This document shows, piece by piece, positions 35,913-43,092 of a stretch of 64,000 nt of DNA. This stretch comes from Chryseobacterium angstadtii (GTDB lineage Bacteria; Bacteroidota; Bacteroidia; Flavobacteriales; Weeksellaceae). The position numbers and the translations under genes were made by a program. Position 1 is the stretch's first letter. Each line of letters begins with the position of its first letter. The notes beneath the pieces were generated by a model. It was not told the DNA's origin. It made no database searches and saw only the letters and a program-made list of their open reading frames with translations. The stretch spans positions 434,001 to 498,000 of the forward strand of contig NZ_LFND01000001.1 in NCBI RefSeq assembly GCF_001045465.1. Reading direction: 5' to 3'.

Positions 35913-35936
35913 TCTTTAATTTTTAAGATAAAAACG

Positions 35937-35972
35937 GCCGTCTTTTCAATACAGGAAAGATGGCTTTTTTTT
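35937..35972 (+). terminator. Terminator after hemD
   Basis: Stem GCCGTCTTTT with GAAAGATGGC (35937-35946, 35955-35964, with one G-T pair), followed by eight T. Confidence 0.75.
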
Positions 35973-35975
35973 AAC

Positions 35976-35983
35976 TAAATTTG
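35976..35983 (+). promoter_or_regulatory. -7 element TAAATTTG of oligopeptidase B gene
   Basis: Perfect TAnnTTTG match about 100 bp before ATG 36086. No TTG in the right place. Confidence 0.45.
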
Positions 35984-36085
35984 AACGAAATTTAATATTG
36001 AATGAAATGATGCTTAAAATCATTCTCAAAAATGAGGAAATACATAAGCATCTTTCGTCTCCCAATAAAAACTTAAAATATTCGG

Positions 36086-38128
36086 ATGAAAGCTCCACAG
36101 GCAAAAAAAATAGAAAAAATACTAGAAATACACGGCGACAGAAGAACAGACAACTACTTCTGGCTTAATGAAAGAGAAAATCCTGAAGTCATCAAATACC
36201 TGGAAGAGGAAAATGCTTATGAAGAGCAGATCATGAAAGATACGGAAGCCTTTCAGGAAGAGCTTTTTGAAGAAATGAAGGCCCGTTACAAAAAAGATGA
36301 CGAGTCTCTCCCCTATTTTTTCAACGGATACTGGTATATCGTACGTTATGAGGAAGGAAAAGAATATCCTATCTTCTGCAGAAAGCATAAAAGTCTTGAC
36401 AACGAAGAAGAAATTATTGTTGATGTAAATATTTTAGCAGAAGGTGAAACTTACTTTGAAGTGGGAAGTGTTGCCGTATCTCCCAACAATCAGCTCGTTT
36501 CTTTTTCATCGGACAATGTCAGCCGAAGAATTTATACCATCAACTTCAAAAACCTGATAACAGGAGAAATTTTCTCAGATCAGATTCTGAATACAACAGG
36601 AAAAGCGGTCTGGGCGAATGACAACGAACACGTTTTCTATATCCGAAAGGATGAAAGTCTGCGTGCTTTTCAGGTATACAGACATAAACTGGGCACAGAT
36701 GCTTCAGAGGACATCCTGATTTTCCATGAAGAGGATGATACTTTTGACGTGAATGTTTTCAAAACAAAATCAATGGAATATATTTTCATTGCGAGCTCCA
36801 GTACAATTTCGGACGAGCACAGATTTATTCCTGCCGACAATGTTGCTGCGGAATGGAAAACTATTCAGCCAAGAATAGATGATCTGGAATATTCGGTAGA
36901 ACATTATGAAGATGAGTTTTATATCATTACGAATGCAGACGACGCTACCAATTTTAAGATCGTAAAAACGAAGATTGACCACTGCAGTATGGAAAACTGG
37001 ACAGATGTAATTCCTCACCGCGCCGAAGTTCTGTTGGAAGGATTTGAAATTTTCAGAGATTATCTTGTTCTTGAAGAAAGAGAAGAAGGTCTTCTGCAAA
37101 TCAAAATTATTGATGAAAAAACTCAGGAGTCTTATTATCTTCCTTTTTCCGATCCTACGTATACCACATATATCGGAATCAATATGGAATTTGATACCGA
37201 AGTTCTGCGTTATGGCTACACCTCTCTTACGCAGCCAAGTTCAACGTATGAATATAATATGAAGGAAAAGACCACACAGCTTCTGAAACAACAGGAAGTT
37301 CTTGGTGGAAAATTTCATGCTGAAAATTATATTTCGGAAAGAATCTGGGCACCATCCAGAGACGGAGAAACTATGGTTCCTATTTCACTGGTTTACCACA
37401 AAGACACTAAAAAATCAGCAGACACTCCATTATTATTATATGGTTATGGAAGCTACGGGCATACGGTAGACGCAAGTTTCTCCAATGTAAGGCTTTCTAT
37501 CTTAGACAGAGGTTTTATTTATGCCATTGCCCATATCCGGGGTGGAGAATATCTGGGCAGAGAATGGTATGAAGACGGAAAAATGCTGTTTAAGAAAAAT
37601 ACCTTCTTCGATTTCATTGATGCCGGAAAGCATTTGATCAGGGAAAATTATACTTCTTCCAATCACATGTATGCGATGGGTGGAAGTGCCGGCGGACTTC
37701 TGGTAGGCGCAGTTGTGAATTACGAACCTGAGCTTTTCAACGGAATTGTAGCACAGGTTCCTTTTGTGGATGTGGTAACGACTATGCTGGACGAAACCAT
37801 TCCATTGACCACCGGAGAGTATGACGAATGGGGAAATCCTAATGATAAAGAGTATTATCAATATATGAAGGAATATTCTCCTTACGATAATGTGGAGGCG
37901 AAAGATTATCCTCATATGCTGATCACCACAGGCTTCCACGATTCTCAGGTACAATACTGGGAACCCGCCAAATGGACCGCAAAACTGAGAGAACTGAAAA
38001 CTGATAACAACCTTTTACTGTTCAAAACGGATATGAGCTCAGGGCATGGCGGTGCCAGCGGAAGGTTTGAATCTTTGAAAGAAGACGCGCTGGAATATGC
38101 GTTTCTTTTAATGATTGACAAAAAATAA
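36086..38128 (+). CDS. ptrB: Oligopeptidase B (S9A serine peptidase)
   Basis: Cleaves small peptides after Arg/Lys; cytosolic (no signal peptide). 680 residues: N-terminal beta-propeller (about 75-400) and C-terminal alpha/beta hydrolase. The catalytic triad is Ser534 in GGSAGG, Asp619 in FHDSQVQYWEP and His654 in SSGHGGASGR. Opening sequence HGDRRTDNYFWLNER is typical of S9A. Upstream ATGs at 36002 and 36007 are stopped or out of frame, supporting 36086. Confidence 0.95.
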   Translation: MKAPQAKKIEKILEIHGDRRTDNYFWLNERENPEVIKYLEEENAYEEQIMKDTEAFQEELFEEMKARYKKDDESLPYFFNGYWYIVRYEEGKEYPIFCRKHKSLDNEEEIIVDVNILAEGETYFEVGSVAVSPNNQLVSFSSDNVSRRIYTINFKNLITGEIFSDQILNTTGKAVWANDNEHVFYIRKDESLRAFQVYRHKLGTDASEDILIFHEEDDTFDVNVFKTKSMEYIFIASSSTISDEHRFIPADNVAAEWKTIQPRIDDLEYSVEHYEDEFYIITNADDATNFKIVKTKIDHCSMENWTDVIPHRAEVLLEGFEIFRDYLVLEEREEGLLQIKIIDEKTQESYYLPFSDPTYTTYIGINMEFDTEVLRYGYTSLTQPSSTYEYNMKEKTTQLLKQQEVLGGKFHAENYISERIWAPSRDGETMVPISLVYHKDTKKSADTPLLLYGYGSYGHTVDASFSNVRLSILDRGFIYAIAHIRGGEYLGREWYEDGKMLFKKNTFFDFIDAGKHLIRENYTSSNHMYAMGGSAGGLLVGAVVNYEPELFNGIVAQVPFVDVVTTMLDETIPLTTGEYDEWGNPNDKEYYQYMKEYSPYDNVEAKDYPHMLITTGFHDSQVQYWEPAKWTAKLRELKTDNNLLLFKTDMSSGHGGASGRFESLKEDALEYAFLLMIDKK

Positions 38129-38162
38129 CTTTAATTTTTTCTTCAACTTTAAAAACAAAATT

Positions 38163-38336
38163 ATGCTGTTGCTAACATTCCTTGCCATAGCCATTATTTA
38201 TTATCTAATACAAAAGGATAAAATCAGAAAGGCAGAAAAGCGAGAATTTTTTAAAGAAAAGCAAGAAAAAAAACTGCAACAGCTTCTTGAAAAGGCAAGA
38301 GAAGAAGATGCAAAAAAAGCTGAAGAAAGTAAATGA
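38163..38336 (+). CDS. Small single-pass membrane protein with coiled coil
   Basis: 57 residues from ATG 38163: a membrane helix (MLLLTFLAIAIIYYLIQ) followed by a strongly charged helix (KDKIRKAEKREFFKEKQEKK, LLEKAREEDAKKAEE). A start at 38115 would overlap the oligopeptidase gene by 14 bp with a less convincing Phe/Asn-rich lead. Its TGA overlaps the ATG of the next gene. No family recognised. Confidence 0.6.
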   Translation: MLLLTFLAIAIIYYLIQKDKIRKAEKREFFKEKQEKKLQQLLEKAREEDAKKAEESK

Positions 38337-38683
38337 CAAACATTATGAATGAATCCGAATACTGGAAAAAGATAGAGCAGTTTTTTGAAGACAATTTCGA
38401 AACTGAAAAAAATCCCCCGATTGAAACACTCCTGTTTCTGATCGGGCTGCAGGAGCTTGGAAGCGGCCAGCAGAAATATACAAAAGAAGACAAAGTAAAT
38501 CTGATCCACATTGCAGTATGCAGATTACTGGAACCCTTCGGATACTATAAATTCACCCACTATGAAGACGGATGGCCACAATACGACAGACTGGAAGAAC
38601 TTCCGGAATTAAGACCCAACGAACAATCTCTTCTGATGAAAAAAGCAATTATACACTATTTTCAGGAAGAAGAACTTATTTGA
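38333..38683 (+). CDS. Conserved-looking hypothetical protein
   Basis: 116 residues, cytosolic, acidic, no motif I recognise (NESEYWKKIEQFFEDNF, IETLLFLIGLQELGSGQQK, VNLIHIAVCRLLEPFGYYKF). Helical pattern with well-spaced hydrophobics and normal codon use suggest a real gene. The ATGA overlap with the preceding small membrane protein gene indicates translational coupling. The stop codon is the first base pairs of an octad repeat array. Confidence 0.72.
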   Translation: MTNIMNESEYWKKIEQFFEDNFETEKNPPIETLLFLIGLQELGSGQQKYTKEDKVNLIHIAVCRLLEPFGYYKFTHYEDGWPQYDRLEELPELRPNEQSLLMKKAIIHYFQEEELI

Positions 38684-38744
38684 TGTAGTGATGGACTGAT
38701 GCAATGATTTGTTGATATGATGATGCGATGATTTGCTGATGTGG
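38682..38744. repeat. GAT-initial octad array
   Basis: Seven consecutive 8-base units plus a partial one, all starting GAT (GATGTAGT, GATGGACT, GATGCAAT, GATTTGTT, GATATGAT, GATGCGAT, GATTTGCT, GATGTGG). The first unit overlaps the TGA stop of the upstream gene. Confidence 0.85.
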
Positions 38745-38826
38745 CACTTTGAAAATATAGGTTTAAAAATTCAATAGAGGCGGGCTTTAGCCCGTCTTTT
38801 CTTTAACAAAAATTTCAAAGTGCCAC
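38741..38826. repeat. Nested palindrome, MITE-like, with terminator core
   Basis: Outer arms GTGGCACTTTGAAAAT (38741-38756) and ATTTCAAAGTGCCAC (38812-38826) are inverted copies. Inside is GGCGGGCT/AGCCCGTC (38779-38786, 38789-38796) followed by TTTTCTTT, which can act as a terminator. The SRPBCC gene ends 12 bp beyond the right arm. Confidence 0.7.
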
Positions 38827-38838
38827 ACCATTTTCAAA

Positions 38839-39321
38839 CTAAATCATTTCTTCCAATTGTGAAAGACCCATTTTAAATCCTTCTTCAAAACCCATATCAA
38901 GCAGCAGCTTCATCGTTTCCGGAGTCGGAAAGTGAATATTGACTGTTACTTTCGTTCCCTCTTCCACGCCTGTAAATCCAAACAGCCATTTCGATTGTCC
39001 GGAATCTGCATTCACATTTCCTTTCTCATCGCAGAAAGAGTCTACTCCATCAAAGCTCCGGTGCTCCATGATTTCTCCATATTGCACTTTTGCGTACATT
39101 TTTTCACCTTCAGGGCCTACCATTGCATAATGCCAGACTCCGTCTTCTTTAAAATCCTGACTTACTGTTTCGCATTTCCAGGGTTTTGGAGCCCACCACT
39201 GATCCAATAATTCAGATTTTGTAAAATAATCCCACACTTTTGAAACATCAGCATCATAAATCTTCATGACATAGACGCTGTCTGAATCAAAATCTTTGTT
39301 AAAAATGATATTAGATTCCAT
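38839..39321 (-). CDS. SRPBCC/AHSA1-family protein
   Basis: 160-residue cytosolic START-fold protein: VYVMKIYDADVSKVWDYFTK, LLDQWWAPKPWKCETVSQDF, GWHYAMVGPEG-type turn, and a long C-terminal helix (METMKLLLDMGFEEGFKMGL-like) that closes the ligand cavity. Family members bind hydrophobic ligands or aid Hsp90; the actual ligand is unknown. Monocistronic. Confidence 0.85.
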   Translation of the reverse strand: MESNIIFNKDFDSDSVYVMKIYDADVSKVWDYFTKSELLDQWWAPKPWKCETVSQDFKEDGVWHYAMVGPEGEKMYAKVQYGEIMEHRSFDGVDSFCDEKGNVNADSGQSKWLFGFTGVEEGTKVTVNIHFPTPETMKLLLDMGFEEGFKMGLSQLEEMI

Positions 39322-39523
39322 AAGTAATTATTTTTACCAAAGCTACTTATTTTATCAGTTTGCAGGACTTTTCATAGGACAAGTAATTTACAATTCATAA
39401 ATAATTGTTAAAAAACTCCCTTTTAAGAGAAATTAAACAATTTTTTGGCTCGTTTTTTGTTTATGAAGTCTTAAAATAATTAATTTTAACATTCATTTTT
39501 TTCATATATATTAAAATCAAATA

Positions 39524-41071
39524 ATGAATAACAAATTCATCCCAATAATTTCGGTGTTTATGACAATCTCACTGATTGTTTTCGTTACGCTCCAATTTTA
39601 TTGGCTGAAAGGTTATTATGGTGCTCTGGAGCAGGAATTTTCCAATAAAGTATATTCCGCATTGGAAAATACAGCGAAAAACATTGAAGAAATTGAGGCC
39701 GATAAATACCTGAATCAAAACTATAATAATCTAAGAAACAATATTCTTGCCAGCAAAGACAAACCCTCTTTAACGACAATTCAACAGGTTGAAGATTCTG
39801 GTACACAGCGGCAGATTGTCTACTCCAAAAATATTATTTCAAAAACACAGCTTCCAATTTCTCCCAAAGGAGATACGGTAAAGCTTACTACTTTGTATAC
39901 GGATGCAGCGGCTTATAAAGTAAAGAAAGATACGACCAACCGCGAAATTCTTACCACAGAACTTAACAACGATATTGAAAATGGTGATTACGCTGTAAAA
40001 GAATTCGTAAAAGTTCTCGGTACCAATCTCCCGATTGCCAAAAGAGTAGATCCCAACATCCTTGATTCTGTGATTGCGAAAGAACTCAAAATAAGGGGGA
40101 TTACCGCAAAATTCGGGTATGCAGTAATCGACAAAAGCAATAAACTCACCAGCGTCGTCAATAAAGTGTACAAGGAGAAAAAAGACAGCAATACTTACAG
40201 CTACCCTCTTTTCACCGATATAAAAGACCGGACTTTATACAGTCTGGCTTTGGTATTTCCGAAAAAGGAATACTCACTGGCCATGAACAACTGGCCGATG
40301 CTTTTGGGAACTTTTCTTTCTCTACTGACTATTCTTGGAATCTATATTATCTCCATTAATTATATGATGAGGCAGAAAAAGCTGGCAGAAGTGAAGACAG
40401 ACTTTATCAATAATATGTCCCACGAGTTTAAAACTCCACTGGCTACCATTTCCGTAGCTACGGACTCGCTGGCCAATGACAAGATTGCGACCAATCCGGA
40501 TAAGGTAAAATATTATTCGGAGCTCATTAAGCAGGAAAATTTAAGAATGAAGAAGCAGGTAGAAAACGTTCTGAATATGTCTAAGCTTGAAAGAAATGAA
40601 GTAGAACTGTTTTTAAAAGAAACCAATGTAAGGGAGCTGATCAAAAAAACAACGGAATCTTTCAATCTTATCGTACAGCAGAGAAATGGTTCTTTGACAC
40701 AGGAATTCAATGCAACCAATTATACCTTTAAAATAGATGAATTCCATATCTCCAATATGCTTGTGAATCTGCTGGACAACGCCAACAAATATTCCCCCGA
40801 AGCACCGGAGATTCATGTAAAAACAAGAAATGAAGGAAATTGGTATGTGATAGAAATTTCCGATAAGGGAATGGGAATGGAGACCCAGAACAAAACAAAA
40901 ATATTTGAGAAATTCTTCAGGGAAGAAACCGGAAATATTCATAATGTAAAAGGACAGGGACTGGGACTTTCTTATGTGAAGAAAATAGCAGAACTGCACA
41001 AAGGACAAATTCTCGTAGACTCACATAAAGACAAAGGAAGTACGTTTACAATAAAATTACCCATGAGCTAA
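39524..41071 (+). CDS. Sensor histidine kinase (RprX-like)
   Basis: 515-residue membrane kinase: helix one (8-28), a periplasmic sensing region of about 230 residues without recognised fold, helix two (around 260-280), HisKA with His300 in NNMSHEFKTPLA, and HATPase with N-box NLLDNANKYSPE, DKGMGM and GQGLGLSYV. The layout resembles RprX of Bacteroides fragilis. It phosphorylates the OmpR-type regulator encoded 163 bp downstream. The signal is unknown; the metal-linked operon that follows the regulator is a possible target. Confidence 0.93.
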   Translation: MNNKFIPIISVFMTISLIVFVTLQFYWLKGYYGALEQEFSNKVYSALENTAKNIEEIEADKYLNQNYNNLRNNILASKDKPSLTTIQQVEDSGTQRQIVYSKNIISKTQLPISPKGDTVKLTTLYTDAAAYKVKKDTTNREILTTELNNDIENGDYAVKEFVKVLGTNLPIAKRVDPNILDSVIAKELKIRGITAKFGYAVIDKSNKLTSVVNKVYKEKKDSNTYSYPLFTDIKDRTLYSLALVFPKKEYSLAMNNWPMLLGTFLSLLTILGIYIISINYMMRQKKLAEVKTDFINNMSHEFKTPLATISVATDSLANDKIATNPDKVKYYSELIKQENLRMKKQVENVLNMSKLERNEVELFLKETNVRELIKKTTESFNLIVQQRNGSLTQEFNATNYTFKIDEFHISNMLVNLLDNANKYSPEAPEIHVKTRNEGNWYVIEISDKGMGMETQNKTKIFEKFFREETGNIHNVKGQGLGLSYVKKIAELHKGQILVDSHKDKGSTFTIKLPMS

Positions 41072-41074
41072 GTT

Positions 41075-41130
41075 ATAAATGATGAATGATAAGTGATGAA
41101 TGATAAATGATGAGTGATGAGTGATGGGAT
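41075..41130. repeat. ATGARTG heptad array
   Basis: Eight consecutive 7-base units (ATAAATG, ATGAATG, ATAAGTG, ATGAATG, ATAAATG, ATGAGTG, ATGAGTG, ATGGGAT) directly after the kinase stop, between kinase and regulator genes. Confidence 0.88.
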
Positions 41131-41234
41131 GTTAAATAAAATTATTGAGTAATAATAAAAACCAACTAAACAAAATATAGGAAGACAGAGTGAGAACGTT
41201 CATTCTTAATTTTTAATTATTAATTTTAAAAATC

Positions 41235-41921
41235 ATGAGCAACAGAATATTATTAGTAGAAGACGATCAGAGTTTCGGGGCAGTGCTGAAAGATTATTTG
41301 ACGATCAATAACTTTGAGGTAACCCTTGCTACAGATGGAGAACAAGGCTTGAAAGAATTTACAGAAAATGAATTTGATATCTGTATTTTTGATGTGATGA
41401 TGCCTAAAAAAGATGGATTTTCATTAGCCGAAGACGTAAAAAAAATTGATAAAAACACACCTATCATATTCCTTACGGCAAGAAATATGAGAGAAGACAT
41501 CCTGAAAGGCTACCAATTGGGAGCAGACGACTATATTACAAAGCCGTTTGATACAGAACTTCTTTTATACAAAATCAAAGCAATTCTACAGAGAAGCTCT
41601 ACTTTGGAAAATGAAGAACAGGAGCAGTTCAAAATCAGCAACATCTTCTTCGACTCTATGCTGAGACAGTTAAAAGTAGGTGATAAAGAGTACAAACTTT
41701 CTCCAAAAGAAAACGAATTATTAAAACTTCTTTGCATCCACAGAAATGATTTCATGCCGAGAGATCTGGCTTTAAGAAAAATCTGGAAAAAGGAAAATTA
41801 CTTTACCGCAAGAAGTATGGACGTATATATTGCCAAGCTTCGTAAGCTGTTGAAAGACGATGAAGGATTGGAAATCATCAACGTTCACGGAGAAGGATTT
41901 AGACTTTTAGTTAAAAATTAG
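41235..41921 (+). CDS. OmpR-family response regulator (RprY-like)
   Basis: 228 residues. Receiver domain 1-120: acidic pair EDD, phosphoryl acceptor Asp53 in IFDVMMPKKDG, Thr in IIFLTARN, Lys in YITKPFD. Winged-helix DNA-binding domain 130-228 (LSPKENELLKLLCIHRNDFM, ARSMDVYIAKLRKLLKDD, INVHGEGFRLL). Partner of the kinase upstream although an octad-free spacer with a heptad array separates them. Transcription ends in the hairpin at 41945-41983. Confidence 0.94.
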   Translation: MSNRILLVEDDQSFGAVLKDYLTINNFEVTLATDGEQGLKEFTENEFDICIFDVMMPKKDGFSLAEDVKKIDKNTPIIFLTARNMREDILKGYQLGADDYITKPFDTELLLYKIKAILQRSSTLENEEQEQFKISNIFFDSMLRQLKVGDKEYKLSPKENELLKLLCIHRNDFMPRDLALRKIWKKENYFTARSMDVYIAKLRKLLKDDEGLEIINVHGEGFRLLVKN

Positions 41922-41944
41922 TTCTAAATACAGATTATAAATAT

Positions 41945-41983
41945 AAAATTAGCAAAACAATTAAAAATGTTTTGCTAATTTTG
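41945..41983 (+). terminator. Terminator hairpin overlapping a -7 promoter element
   Basis: Perfect 15-bp stem (41945-41959 with 41968-41982), 8-base loop, T-rich end. The last bases of its right arm, TAATTTTG at 41976-41983, are also a -7 promoter match 17 bp before the next ATG. Confidence 0.75.
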
Positions 41984-42000
41984 TTTCATACCGATAGGAT

Positions 42001-42645
42001 ATGAAAAATACAATTTTGGGCGTTATCGCCGTTTCCATCATAAGCGTTTCATGCAATAAAGATGAAAAGCCTACCTACTTAAAAGAAGAAGCTGGTGTTC
42101 AGCAGCCCAATATAGCCGTAAATTCAGCCCCAAAAGCCTCTTTAATGGACCAGGCTGGCTTTTCGTCCAAACCGAATCTCACTCCTGTATCTTCACCTTC
42201 CGGAGTACTTAATCCTCCCCATGGACAACCCGGTCACAGATGCGACATTCCGGTAGGACAGCCTTTAACCGGAAGCCCGGCACCGGCACAGGCAGCTCCG
42301 GGACAGAATATTACGGTAAACCCAAGCAATGCTGTTAAAATTGACCCTAATTCAATGTCTCCCGGAAAAGTAGCGATAGACAACAATGGAAAACAGGTAA
42401 AAACAGCGCCAGGTATGAACCCTCCACACGGGCAACCAGGTCACAGATGTGATATTCCGGTAGGACAGCCTTTAAGCAGTAAACCCGCTCCGGCTCCTGC
42501 ACCTCAACCTGTACAAAATGCGGCACAAAATGTTCCGGGACCTGTAACAGCCGCCCCGCCAACAGGTGAAAAACCAAAACTGAATCCCGCGCACGGAGAG
42601 CCGTGGCACAACTGCGCCTTAAAAGTTGGTGATCCTTTGTCATAA
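42001..42645 (+). CDS. Lipoprotein with three HGQPGHRCD-type repeats
   Basis: 214 residues. Lipobox SVSC (Cys18), so anchored in the envelope. Three copies of a 19-residue unit lie at 71-89, 140-158 and 195-213: NPPHGQPGHRCDIPVGQPL twice and the divergent NPAHGEPWHNCALKVGDPL. Each keeps two His and one Cys in HGxPxHxC, a plausible soft-metal site. The linkers are Pro/Ala-rich and disordered. It heads a group with a Cys-rich protein and an HMA-TonB receptor. A role as metal-binding surface or periplasmic protein is inference; the repeat itself I cannot assign to a characterised family. Confidence 0.8.
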   Translation: MKNTILGVIAVSIISVSCNKDEKPTYLKEEAGVQQPNIAVNSAPKASLMDQAGFSSKPNLTPVSSPSGVLNPPHGQPGHRCDIPVGQPLTGSPAPAQAAPGQNITVNPSNAVKIDPNSMSPGKVAIDNNGKQVKTAPGMNPPHGQPGHRCDIPVGQPLSSKPAPAPAPQPVQNAAQNVPGPVTAAPPTGEKPKLNPAHGEPWHNCALKVGDPLS

Positions 42646-42664
42646 TTTTTGTACTTTTGCAGAG

Positions 42665-43024
42665 ATGAAGCTGTTTCACCTCCTTACAATGGTATTTTTT
42701 CTAGGAATCTTTTTGGTTCCTAAAGACGGCTTCTACTCTCAACCCATGAAGGATACGTGCTGCAAAGCCAAGTCCGAAAAAAGCGACTGCTGCAAAAACC
42801 ATTCTTCAGAATGCAGCAAAGACCACAAAACAAAATCTTCATGCAATGACGACTGCTGCTCGTCCTGTGCGACATGCTACACCTATATAGAAACTCCGTT
42901 TTCAAAAAATTTACACTTCGAACTGTCTTATTATAAAACCAATAAGAATCCTCAGTTCCAATACGTTGCACCTCATTTATCAGACCGTTTAAAAGAAATC
43001 TGGCAACCGCCTAAGATAGGTTAA
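42665..43024 (+). CDS. Small Cys-rich secreted protein
   Basis: 119 residues from ATG 42665 (MKLFHLLTMVFFLGIFLV signal-like helix). ATG 42626 would overlap the lipoprotein gene. The middle carries twelve cysteines in about 50 residues (DTCCKAK, DCCKNH, ECSK, SCNDDCCSSCATC) with Lys, His and Asp between them, and the tail ends WQPPKIG. It resembles the short Cys-rich proteins found ahead of copper-linked TonB receptors in Bacteroidetes but lacks a named motif. Metal binding is inferred. Confidence 0.72.
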   Translation: MKLFHLLTMVFFLGIFLVPKDGFYSQPMKDTCCKAKSEKSDCCKNHSSECSKDHKTKSSCNDDCCSSCATCYTYIETPFSKNLHFELSYYKTNKNPQFQYVAPHLSDRLKEIWQPPKIG

Positions 43025-43092
43025 TTATCATATACAGAGTTCGTTAAACACTTTAATGGACCGTTTTTAATTAATCTAAACTTTTAAACAAA

